The notes below the pieces were generated by a model. That model had not been told where the DNA came from, did not search any database, and saw only the letters and a list, made by a program, of their open reading frames with translations. A program made the position numbers and the translations under genes. From positions 2,046,001 to 2,110,000 of the forward strand of contig NZ_VFNH01000001.1 in NCBI RefSeq assembly GCF_006715485.1: a DNA stretch of 64,000 nt, read 5' to 3'. The DNA is from Herbaspirillum sp. SJZ107. GTDB taxonomy: Bacteria > Pseudomonadota > Gammaproteobacteria > Burkholderiales > Burkholderiaceae_D. This document shows positions 28,850 through 37,400 of the stretch, in pieces; within the stretch, counting starts at the first letter, position 1; the number at the start of each line of letters is the position of its first letter.

Positions 28850-29665
28850 ATGACCAAACCATTCAAACGCATCCTGTTCACCGGCGCGGCGGGCGGCCTC
28901 GGGCGCCGCCTGCGCCCGCACCTGGGGCAATTCGCCGATGTCGTGCGCCTGGCCGACCTGGTCCCGATCGCCGACGCGCAGCCGCACGAGGAAATCGTCC
29001 AGTGCGACCTGGCCGACCGCGATGCCGTGATGGCGATGTGCGAGGGCGTCGACGCCATCCTGCACTTCGGCGGCGTGTCCACCGAGGTCGAGTTCGCGCC
29101 GATCATGCAGGCCAACATCCTCGGCATGGCCAACCTGTACGAAGCGGTGCACAAGCGCGGCATCCGGCGCGTGATCTTCGCCAGCTCGAACCACACGATG
29201 GGCATGTACAAGACCACCGACGTGGTCGACGCCGCCATGCCGCCGCGCGCCGACGGCTACTATGGCCTGTCGAAGGTGTTCGGGGAATCGCTGTCGCGCT
29301 ATTACTGGGACCGTTTCGGCATCGAAACCGTGTGCATCCGCATCGGTTACTGCTTCCCGGAGGCGAGCAACCACCGCCAGCTGGCGACCTGGCTCAGCCT
29401 GGACGACATGGTCGAGCTGCTGCGGCGCTCGCTGCTGACGCCGCGGGTCGGGCATACGATCACGTTCGGGATTTCCGATAACGACGGCAAATGGTGGGAC
29501 GACCGGCACGCGCGCTTCCTGGCGTACCGGCCGAAGGACAGTTCGCGCCAGTTCACGGACGCGGTGCTGGCCTCCGGCGTGGACAAGTCGGACGACATGA
29601 ACGACATCACGCTGAAGTTCCAGGGCGGGGTGTTCCTGACGCATGGGCCGAAGTACAAGCCCTGA
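28850..29665 (+). CDS. udh: NAD-dependent uronate dehydrogenase
   Basis: 271-residue short-chain dehydrogenase (EC 1.1.1.203) that oxidises D-galacturonate or D-glucuronate at C1 to the aldarolactone. The Rossmann motif GAAGGLGRRLRPHL is at the N-terminus. LHFGGVSTE and the Tyr-Lys pair in GYYGLSKVFGE are the cofactor and catalytic sites, and ASSNHTMGMYK and RIGYCFPEASNHRQLATWLS match characterised uronate dehydrogenases as I recall them. ATG at 28850 is chosen; a GTG two codons earlier is possible. This is the entry step of the oxidative pathway, last in the plus-strand operon and convergent with gudD. Confidence 0.93.
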   Translation: MTKPFKRILFTGAAGGLGRRLRPHLGQFADVVRLADLVPIADAQPHEEIVQCDLADRDAVMAMCEGVDAILHFGGVSTEVEFAPIMQANILGMANLYEAVHKRGIRRVIFASSNHTMGMYKTTDVVDAAMPPRADGYYGLSKVFGESLSRYYWDRFGIETVCIRIGYCFPEASNHRQLATWLSLDDMVELLRRSLLTPRVGHTITFGISDNDGKWWDDRHARFLAYRPKDSSRQFTDAVLASGVDKSDDMNDITLKFQGGVFLTHGPKYKP

Positions 29666-29685
29666 GCGCATTCACGAGGCGATCA

Positions 29686-29715
29686 ACGTCGCCCCTGCGC
29701 AGGCAGGGGCGACGT
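29686..29715. repeat. Intergenic hairpin with GCAG loop (copy 2)
   Basis: A perfect 13-bp stem, ACGTCGCCCCTGC with its complement, encloses the loop GCAG. It sits in the convergent gap between udh and gudD. Compared with the copy at 12568-12595, stem bases have changed on both sides so that pairing is kept. It may serve as a bidirectional transcript end or be a REP-like element. Confidence 0.7.
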
Positions 29716-29753
29716 GCGTGGGAAGCGGGTCGCCCTCACCCGCATGCAATAGA

Positions 29754-31094
29754 TCAACGCACCAGGCAAGGCCGCTTGTTATCGAAGGTCCATCCCGGAA
29801 TCAGGTACTGCATCGCGACCGCATCGTCGCGCGCGCCCAGCCCCATGTTCTTGTAGGCCTGGTGCGCCTTCTCCAGCTCCGCCTCGTCCAGTTCGATCCC
29901 CAGCCCCGGCTTCGCCGGCACGTGTACCATCCCGCCCTCGATGCGCAAGGGTTCCCTGGTCAGGCGCTGGCCGTCCTGCCAGATCCAGTGGGTATCGATC
30001 GCCGTCACCTTGCCCGGCGCGGCGGCGCCGACGTGGGTGAACATCGCGAGCGAGATGTCGAAGTGGTTGTTCGAGTGCGAGCCCCAGGTCAGGCCGAACA
30101 TCTGGCACAGCTGGGCGACGCGCACCGAACCCTGCATGGTCCAGAAGTGCGGATCGGCCAGCGGGATGTCGACCGACTGCAGCTGGATCGAATGGGCCAT
30201 CTGGCGCCAGTCGGTGGCGATCATGTTGGTGGCGGTCGGCAGGCCGGTGGCGCGGCGGAACTCGGCCATCACTTCGCGGCCGGAGAAGCCGTTCTCGGCG
30301 CCGCACGGGTCTTCGGCATAGGCGATGACGCCGTGCTTGTCGCGGCACAGGCGGATCGCCTCCGCCAGCGACCAGCCGCCGTTGGGGTCGAGCGTGACGC
30401 GGGCCTCCGGAAAGCGTTCGTGCAGGGCGACGATGGCTTCCATTTCCTCGTCGCCGCGCAGCACACCGCCCTTCAGCTTGAAGTCGTTGAAGCCGTAGCG
30501 CTCGCGCGCGGCCTCGGCCAGGCGCACCACCGATGCCGGCGTCATGGCCGCCTCGTTGCGCAGGCGGAACCAGGCGTCGCCGGCATCCGGATCAAAGCGG
30601 TAAGCGAGGTCGGTGCGGGTGCGGTCGCCGATGAAGAACAGGTAGCCCAGCATCTCGACGGCATCGCGCTGCTGGCCTTCGCCGAGCAGGGCCGCCACCG
30701 GCACATTCATGAATTGGCCCAGCAGGTCGAGCAGCGCCGACTCGACCGCGGTCACGGCATGGATCGTGGTGCGCAGGTCGAAGGTCTGCAGGCCGCGCCC
30801 GCCGGCGTCGCGGTCGGCGAAAGCGGCGCGCATGGCATTCAGCACGGCGTTGTAGTCGCCCAGCGATTTGCCGAGCACCAGCGCCCTGGCATCCTCGAGC
30901 GTCCGGCGGATGTTTTCGCCACCCGGCACCTCGCCCAGGCCGGTATTGCCCGCACTGTCCTTCAGGATAACGATATTGCGGGTAAACCAGGGGCCGTGCG
31001 CACCGCTCAGGTTCAGCAGCATACTGTCCTGGCCGGCTACGGGAACGACGCGCATCTCAGTTACGACAGGGGCGCGGGAAACGGTGGTGGGCAT
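29754..31094 (-). CDS. gudD: Glucarate dehydratase
   Basis: 446-residue enolase-superfamily enzyme (EC 4.2.1.40) that dehydrates D-glucarate to 5-dehydro-4-deoxy-D-glucarate. The sequence tracks E. coli GudD closely: [49 protein letters not shown], the catalytic KxK in [12 protein letters not shown], and metal ligands in [15 protein letters not shown] and [12 protein letters not shown]. The His-Asp dyad is in [13 protein letters not shown], and the end is [13 protein letters not shown] at 31094 follows GGAG by 5 bases; extension to 31145 would start inside the operator region. It complements GarD, so both epimeric aldarates enter the pathway. It is transcribed alone from its own promoter. Confidence 0.95.
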   Translation of the reverse strand: MPTTVSRAPVVTEMRVVPVAGQDSMLLNLSGAHGPWFTRNIVILKDSAGNTGLGEVPGGENIRRTLEDARALVLGKSLGDYNAVLNAMRAAFADRDAGGRGLQTFDLRTTIHAVTAVESALLDLLGQFMNVPVAALLGEGQQRDAVEMLGYLFFIGDRTRTDLAYRFDPDAGDAWFRLRNEAAMTPASVVRLAEAARERYGFNDFKLKGGVLRGDEEMEAIVALHERFPEARVTLDPNGGWSLAEAIRLCRDKHGVIAYAEDPCGAENGFSGREVMAEFRRATGLPTATNMIATDWRQMAHSIQLQSVDIPLADPHFWTMQGSVRVAQLCQMFGLTWGSHSNNHFDISLAMFTHVGAAAPGKVTAIDTHWIWQDGQRLTREPLRIEGGMVHVPAKPGLGIELDEAELEKAHQAYKNMGLGARDDAVAMQYLIPGWTFDNKRPCLVR

Positions 31095-31138
31095 GCATGC
31101 TCCGGAAACGGTCGAGGAAGGACGGAATGTAGCTCGCT

Positions 31139-31160
31139 TTGTCATCAGACATCATACAAC
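31139..31160. promoter_or_regulatory. Operator-like site downstream of the gudD promoter
   Basis: Read on the gudD strand it begins GTTGTATGATG, matching the kdgD half-site, and contains GTCATCAGACATCATA (31141-31156 as written), one base different from the garD site. It covers about +2 to +24 of the predicted gudD transcript, a road-block position. Confidence 0.65.
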
Positions 31161-31168
31161 AATGCCCC

Positions 31169-31197
31169 AGTATAGCGATGTGCTGCTGGCATGGCAA
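31169..31197 (-). promoter_or_regulatory. gudD sigma-70 promoter
   Basis: TTGCCA (31197-31192) and TATACT (31174-31169) on the minus strand, 17 bases apart. The predicted start is near 31162, just upstream of the operator-like site. Confidence 0.6.
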
Positions 31198-31566
31198 TGA
31201 TGCCCCCGGCGCCCGGCGAACACATGCCCGGCGAAGTGCTTGCGCTAGCGCAAGACGGCAAATCTGAAACGCAGCATTGCCTAACATCATCCTTTACAAC
31301 CGGCAATAACCCCGTAAAATCAGTAAGTGTTGCAGTAAATGAACAAACGTTATTGTTGTAGACAAAAGTTACACAATTCCCAAACGAAACTTGGTAAAAA
31401 CCGTTATAGTTTCAGTAAATAATCACACATTCTCACCGGGTCAAATGTAATTTCCGCTAGGAAAATATGGTCTAACCTGTCCCATTGCCCACGCAAAGCC
31501 GTGATCGATGCTTGTGTCTTGTTCCATCCCCCACGAGAGTGACCGACTTTGTTGCAAACCTTGACT

Positions 31567-32193
31567 ATGACGAATCTGAATACCGGCGACGCGGTTGACG
31601 CCAAGGAGTTCTACTCTACCGCGGAAGCCGCGAAAATCCTGGGTGTGTCGCATCGCACGATCCAGCTCTGGGTCGAGAGCGGTACGCTCCAGGCCTGGAA
31701 GACCGCCGGCGGGCACCGGCGCATCACCTCGATCTCGGTCGACAGGGTGATGGAAACACGCCGCCAGGCACTGGCCTCCGATCGGCACGACCCGAAATCC
31801 GCGGCGCCGGTCCAGGCGCGCCAGTACAAGGTCGTGATCGCCGACGACGACGCCACCCTGCTACGCTTGTACGAACTCGAGATCAGTGGCTGGGGCCTGC
31901 CCTTACAGCTGATCAAGGCCAGCGACGGTTTCGACGCCCTGCTCAAGATCGGCGAGCACCATCCCGACCTGCTGATCAGCGACCTCAGCATGCCGGGCAT
32001 GGACGGTTTCCGCATGGTCAACAGCCTGCGCAACAATCCCAAGCAGCGCGACCTGAACATCATCATCGTCAGCGGACTCGACCGCGCCACCATCAGCTCG
32101 CTCGGTCTGCCGGCAGAGATCCCGGTCTACGCCAAGCCGGTGCCCTTCTCCCAGCTGCGCGCCGCTGTCGAAAAAACCCTCGCCCTCGCCTGA
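31567..32193 (+). CDS. Response regulator: excisionase/MerR-like HTH fused to receiver domain (first paralogue)
   Basis: 208-residue regulator of unusual layout. The N-terminus (about 15-55) is an excisionase/MerR-type helix-turn-helix: FYSTAEAAKILGVSHRTIQL, then WVESGTLQAWKTAGGHRRI with the wing. A short linker leads to a receiver domain (about 87-205) with the acidic pocket IADDD, the phosphoacceptor Asp139 in LLISDLSMPGMDG, the switch region IVSGLD and Lys in YAKPVPF. Most response regulators put the receiver first; here the DNA-binding part comes first. ATG at 31567 lacks a clear Shine-Dalgarno sequence. A second copy lies at 41149-41823, and the two flank the surface-protein operon, which makes this gene its likely regulator. 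The cognate kinase may be the one at 41854. Confidence 0.85.
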   Translation: MTNLNTGDAVDAKEFYSTAEAAKILGVSHRTIQLWVESGTLQAWKTAGGHRRITSISVDRVMETRRQALASDRHDPKSAAPVQARQYKVVIADDDATLLRLYELEISGWGLPLQLIKASDGFDALLKIGEHHPDLLISDLSMPGMDGFRMVNSLRNNPKQRDLNIIIVSGLDRATISSLGLPAEIPVYAKPVPFSQLRAAVEKTLALA

Positions 32194-32215
32194 CCCGCCA
32201 CACCCGCAGTGCCCA

Positions 32216-32242
32216 CTGCCTGCACCCTGCAGGCAGCGTTTT
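32216..32242 (+). terminator. Intrinsic terminator after the first HTH-receiver gene
   Basis: CTGCCTGCA pairs perfectly with TGCAGGCAG around loop CCC (32216-32236) and is followed by CGTTTT. It lies 22 bases after the stop codon and separates the regulator from the surface operon. Confidence 0.7.
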
Positions 32243-32477
32243 CCTAGCTTCCTTCCTCGCTTGACCTAGAACCGGTCTGGTGCGCCCCTGCGCGTGCTTT
32301 TTCTCCTCCCCTGCGTCCTCGACCTGCCGCCGGCACGACTACTGCTGCGTGTTTGGTTTCCACAACACAACATTACGAACTAGAAATTTTCCTTGGCGCA
32401 ATACGGCAAATCCAGTAATCTTTGCAAATCGAAACATTCGATACAAACAGTAAAATCACTAACGAAGCGAAGATACT

Positions 32478-32990
32478 ATGATCCCCTCGACTCTTGTACC
32501 AACCTTCAAGCGCATGCTTGTCATCCTGACCGCCTGCGTACTCCAGCTGAGCTGCGCACTCGTGTTCGCAGCCGACAACGGCGTGACTGCCGAACTGCAC
32601 GCTTTCAAGGTCGTGTCCGGCGCCAACGGCCCGCAACTGGTCGCCACCACCGAAGCCCTGCCGGGCGACACCATCGAATACCAGGTCACCTACCGCAACG
32701 GTGGTACCACCCCGGCCCGCGACGTGCTGGCCACGCTGCCGGTGCCCAAAGGCGGCATGGCTTACGTGGCCGGCAGCGCGGCACCGGCCAAGGTCATGGC
32801 CAGCCTCGACGGCAAGCAGTATGCGCCGGTGCCGCTGACCCGCACCGTCGAGCGCGACGGCAAGCAAGTCACCGAGACCGTGCCGGCCGCCGAATACCGT
32901 TTCCTGCGCTGGCAGCTGGGCGAACTCGCCCCCGGCCGCAGCGCCACCGTTTCCTCCCGCATGCGCCTCGATGGCGCTTCCAAGCAGTAA
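32478..32990 (+). CDS. Small secreted DUF11-domain protein
   Basis: 170-residue exported protein, first of four genes encoding surface proteins in a row. Signal peptide: MLVILTACVLQLSCALVFAA. The mature part is essentially a single DUF11-like beta-sandwich: EALPGDTIEYQVTYRNGGTTPARDV, then LATLPVPKGGMAYVAGSAAP, and a last strand WQLGELAPGRSATVSSRMRL. DUF11-type domains are Ig-like repeats of envelope proteins, with no enzymatic role known. The upstream 280 bases contain GCAAATC and CAGTAA boxes resembling those ahead of the preceding regulator and of the Csu pilin. The next gene starts 25 bases downstream. A structural or capping subunit is one reading. Confidence 0.8.
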   Translation: MIPSTLVPTFKRMLVILTACVLQLSCALVFAADNGVTAELHAFKVVSGANGPQLVATTEALPGDTIEYQVTYRNGGTTPARDVLATLPVPKGGMAYVAGSAAPAKVMASLDGKQYAPVPLTRTVERDGKQVTETVPAAEYRFLRWQLGELAPGRSATVSSRMRLDGASKQ

Positions 32991-33015
32991 TCCACGTCCT
33001 GAAAGGTAAGCTCCC

Positions 33016-34353
33016 ATGAAACCGAATCCTGTTCCGCACGCCCTGCTCCTCGCCCTCGGACTGGTCGCCATCGGCGTCGACGCGCACGCCGCCACCCCTG
33101 CCGGCACCTCGATCGTCAACACGGCGACCGCAACGTACATCGATTCGACCCTGGCCGCCCGCAGCGCCACCTCGAACACCGTGACCACCGTCGTGCAGCA
33201 AGTCGCCAGCGTGAGCGTGTCCGCCGGCACCGCCAAGAACGGCAGCGCCAACGGCCAGGTGACCTACGCGCACACCATCACCAACAACGGCAACGGCGCC
33301 GACAGCTTCACCCTGAGCGCGACCAACACCGGTGCATTCACGATGGCCAGCGTGGCCTTCTACGCCGACGTCAACGGCGACGGCATCGCCGACAACGCGA
33401 CCCCGATCACCACCACCGCGACCCTGCAGCCGGGCCAGTCGGTGCAGGTCGTCGCCATCGCGACCCTGCCGGCCGGCGCCGCCAACGGCGCGACCAACAA
33501 CCTGGTGGTGAGCGCCACCAGCGTGTTCAATGCCGCATCCACCGCCAACGCCACCGACGTCACCACCGTCGCCCCGGCCTCGGTGATGGACATCACGGTC
33601 GGCTCGGCCGGCAGCGGCGCCCCGGGCGCCGGCGCCGGCGCCGAAACCACGGCGGTGCAGACCAAGACCACCACCCCGGGCACGGCGACCCGCTTCACCC
33701 TGTACCTGAACAATGCCGGTACCAGCGCCGACACCTTCAACCTGTCGTCCAGCACCGACCCCAACTTCGCCAATATGAACCTGCCTGAAGGCTGGACCGT
33801 GGTCTTCAAGGACGCCAGCGGCGCCACCATCACCAGCGCCACCGTCGCTGGCGGCGCCAACACCGTGGTCTATGCGGACGTCACGCCGCCGGCCGGCTCC
33901 ACCCCGGGCACGACCGACTTCTACTTCCGCGCCCAGTCGCCGACCACCAACGTGGTCGACCGCGTGCACACCGCCGTCACCGTCACCGCACCGGTGGGCG
34001 CCGAGCTCAAGCTCAGCAAGACCCAGGCCCTGGACGCCAACTGCGACGGCGTCGCCGACACCGCCTTCAGCGCCGCCAACATCACCAGCGGCGCGGTGCC
34101 GGGCGCCTGCATCCGCTACGAGATCACGGCCACCAACCAGGGCGCCAACGGCATCGCCGGCGTGGTCATCAACGACGTGATCCCGACCAACACGACCTAC
34201 CACCAGTACTCGCTGGCTACCGGCGCCCAGACCACCCAGGGCCTGATCACCTCGCCGCTGCCGGGCCTCACCGGTGCGGTGCAGGCCACGGTCGGCAACC
34301 TGGCGCCGAACGGCTCCGCCAAGATGTCCTTCGGCGTGCGCATCAACCCGTAA
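33016..34353 (+). CDS. Secreted multi-domain DUF11-repeat protein
   Basis: 445-residue exported protein rich in Thr, Ala, Asn and Ser and very poor in Cys and charged residues. AAGG precedes the ATG; the signal peptide is LLLALGLVAIGVDAHA. After GTSIVNTATATYIDS, a common start of this repeat group, come three beta-sandwich units: TYAHTITNNGNGADSFTLSA, RFTLYLNNAGTSADTFNLSS and CIRYEITATNQGANGIAGVV. A Gly/Ala-rich linker (GAPGAGAGAE) separates the first two. A calcium-type loop DVNGDGIAD (near residue 118) and another DANCDGVAD suggest ion binding. The composition suits an extracellular fibrous or surface-layer protein. It is encoded between the small DUF11 protein and the giant barrel protein. 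Confidence 0.82.
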   Translation: MKPNPVPHALLLALGLVAIGVDAHAATPAGTSIVNTATATYIDSTLAARSATSNTVTTVVQQVASVSVSAGTAKNGSANGQVTYAHTITNNGNGADSFTLSATNTGAFTMASVAFYADVNGDGIADNATPITTTATLQPGQSVQVVAIATLPAGAANGATNNLVVSATSVFNAASTANATDVTTVAPASVMDITVGSAGSGAPGAGAGAETTAVQTKTTTPGTATRFTLYLNNAGTSADTFNLSSSTDPNFANMNLPEGWTVVFKDASGATITSATVAGGANTVVYADVTPPAGSTPGTTDFYFRAQSPTTNVVDRVHTAVTVTAPVGAELKLSKTQALDANCDGVADTAFSAANITSGAVPGACIRYEITATNQGANGIAGVVINDVIPTNTTYHQYSLATGAQTTQGLITSPLPGLTGAVQATVGNLAPNGSAKMSFGVRINP

Positions 34354-34365
34354 TCCAGCGCAACC

Positions 34366-34397
34366 CCGTGCGCGGCCGCCGAGGCCGCCGCGCACGG
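34366..34397 (+). other. Strong intercistronic hairpin before the giant outer-membrane gene
   Basis: CCGTGCGCGGC (34366-34376) pairs perfectly with GCCGCGCACGG (34387-34397) around a 10-base loop. It begins 12 bases after the upstream stop and ends 30 bases before ATG 34428. Without a T-run it is more likely to protect or process the mRNA, setting expression ratios, than to terminate. Confidence 0.55.
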
Positions 34398-34427
34398 ATT
34401 CCCTTCATCCAGCTATCCGTCGCCGCC

Positions 34428-37400
34428 ATGAAGCGTACTCTCCGTCAAATCGCCCTCTACTGCCTGCTGATCGCGCTGTCCTGCGCCTACGGCATCGCCA
34501 GCGCCGCCGTCACCAACCGCGCCAGCGTCACCTTCGATGACCCGGTGCGCGGCAACGTGACCCAGCAGTCGAACAAGGTACGCGCGATCCAGCCGCAGAC
34601 GATCAGCTACTTCACCGGCAGCGACTACGGCACCTCCGCCAAGATCGGCGTGCCGGGCCAGCGCCTGTACGTGCAGGCCGAAGCCAGTGCCTGCAACGCC
34701 GATCCGGAGATTGCCGAAACGGTCGACATCACGATCGCCTCGCAGAAAACCGGCGACGACGAAACCTTCGTGGCGACCGAAACCGGCCCCGACACCGGCA
34801 TCTTCCGCGTCAACACGCCGCTGGTGACCGCACCGGTGGACAACGAGGGTGCCCAGGACGGCGACACCACCGTCCACACCACCAAGAACGACTCCCTGGT
34901 TGCCACCGTCAAGGACTGCGGCACCGGCCCGGCCACGACCGCGATCCTGATCGACCCGGCCGGCGTCGTGTTCGACAGCAGCACCGGCCTGCCAATCGCC
35001 GGCGCGCGCGTGACCCTGATCGACGTGACCGGCGCCGGCAACGGCGGCGCGCCGGGTGCGGCGGCAATCGTCATCGCGCTGGACGGCGTCAGCCCGGCCC
35101 CGAGCAGCGTCGTCACCGACGCCGACGGCATGTTCCAGTTCCCGCTGGTCGGCGCCAGCCTGTACCGCCTGCAGGTGGTCCCACCCAAGAACTACACCTT
35201 CCCGTCCAAGGTCGAGGCCGGCAAACTGGCCGGCAACCGCACTATCCAGCTGTACGGCTCGTATGGCGCCAATTTCACCGTCAGCGCCGCTACCGGCGCC
35301 GTGACGCTGGACGTGCCGCTGGACCCGATCCCGGGCACCATGTACTTGGAAAAGACCGCGTCGCGCGCCGACGCCGAAGTCGGCGACTTCGTCGACTACA
35401 CCATCCGCATCCACAATACCGCCGAGATTGACCTGAGCGGCGTCAAGGTGATCGACGAGCTGCCGGCCGGCTTCAGCCTGGTCCCGGGCACCGTGCGCCT
35501 GGACGGCGTCGCCGTGGCCGACCCGGACGGCCTGCGCGGCCCCTCGCTGACCTTTGCCGCCGGCACCATCGGCACCAAGGGCGAATCGGTCCTGCGCTAT
35601 CGCGTGCGCATCGGCGCCGGCGCCCTGCAGGGCGACGGCATCAACCGCGCCCACGCCACCAGCGAAGCCCCGGCCGCCTTCACCAGCACCGTGGCCGCCG
35701 CCAAGGTCAAGGTGAGCGCCGGCGTGTTCAGCGAAAAAGCGTATATCGTCGGCAGCATCTTCGCCGACTGCGACGGCGACAAGCTGAAGGGCGCGCTCGA
35801 GCCGGGCGTGCCGGGCGTGCGCGTCTACCTGGAAGACGGCAGCTATGCCGTCACCGATGCCAGCGGCCGCTACAGCTTCGCCGACCTGCGTCCGCGCACC
35901 CACGTCGCCAAGGTCGACCCGTCCACCCTGCCGCAGGGCGCCGCACTGGCGATCCTGGGCAACCGCAACGCCGGCGACGCCGGCAGCCGCTTCGTCGACC
36001 TGCACGACGGCGAACTGGGCAAGGCCGACTTCGCCATCGCCGCCTGCACGCCGGCCCTGCGTGAAGCGATCGCCGCCCGCCGCAATGCCGCCCAGGCCCA
36101 GGAACGCGCCGAGACCGCGAAAGCCGCCGTGCCGGCAGCACCGAAAGCCGCCCAGGCTGCCCAGGCAATCGACCTGAACACCCTCGACAACAGCCTCGGC
36201 TTCGTCGGCATCGACAACGGTGCGGTACTGCCGCGCGCCCTGGCCAACGTCCGCATCAAGGGCACTGCCGGCTCGACCTTTACCCTGAGCGCCAGCGGCA
36301 AGGCCGTCGACGACAAGCAGGTCGGCAAGCGCTCGACCGTCGCGTCGCGCCAGCTGGAGAGCTGGGAATTCGTCGGCGTCGCCCTGCAGCCGGGCAAGAA
36401 CGTGCTGGAAGTCAGCCAGCGCGACCAGTTCGGCAATGCGCGCGGCAGCCAGCGCATCGAAGTCATCGCCCCGGGCAAGCTGGCGCGCCTGCGCCTCGAC
36501 CTGGACAAGGCCAGCATCGCCGCCGACGGCCGCAGCCTGGCCGCAGTGCGCCTGCGCCTGGAAGACGAGAACGGCGTGCCGGTGGCCGAGCGCACCGCCG
36601 TCACCATCGACGCCACCCGCGGCAGCTGGGAACAGGCCGACCTCGATCCGCGCGAGCCGGGCCTGCAGCTGTTCGTCGAAGGCGGCAAGACCGAACTCGC
36701 GCTGCGCGCCCCGAAGGAGGCCGGCGAAGCCGGCATCAAGGCCACCAGCGGTACCCTGGAAGCCGCGACCCGCGTCGACTTCGTGCCGGACCTGCGTCCG
36801 CTGGTCGCCGCCGGCCTGGTCGACGGCGCGCTCAGCCTGAAGAGCATCAAGGGCAACGTCGGCAAGCCGGCGCGCGAGTTCAACGGCTTCGAAGACGCCC
36901 TGCGCAGCCTGTCGGAAACCAAGAACGGTGCCACCCTCGACGCCGGTGCCCGCGCCGCCGTGTTCGCCAAGGGCCAGGTGGCCAAGGACACTCTGCTGAC
37001 CCTGTCCTACGATTCCGACAAGGTCAACGACCAGCCGCTGTTCCGCGACCTCGACCCGACCCTGAACTACCCGGCCTATGGCGATAACGCCCAGCGCGGC
37101 TTCGACGCCCAATCCACCGGCCGTCTCTACCTGCGCGCCGACCGCAACAAGTCCTACCTGCTGTACGGCGACTTCACGCCGCCGGGCGCAACCCCGGCAC
37201 GCAACCTGGGCGCCTACAACCGCAGCCTGAATGGCCTGCGCAACCATTACGAAGCGAACGGCCTGAGCGTGGATGCCTTCGTCAGCCGCGCCAGCACGCG
37301 CCAGCTGGTCGAGGAAATCGCCGCCAACGGCACCTCGGGTCCGTACCACACCGCCAGCGGCAGCATGGTGCTCAACAGCGAACGCATCGAGATCATCGTG

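Larger units (their letters stand above)
31095..31566. other. 472-bp divergent region between gudD and the HTH-receiver regulator
   Basis: The gudD side holds the promoter and operator listed separately. The middle has a perfect 16-base palindrome CTTGCGC-TA-GCGCAAG (31239-31254). The side facing the regulator is AT-rich, with CAGTAA-type boxes at 31321, 31333 and 31413 and GCAAATC at 31258. A promoter for the regulator is expected here, but I cannot place its -35 and -10 with confidence. No gene seen. Confidence 0.45.
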
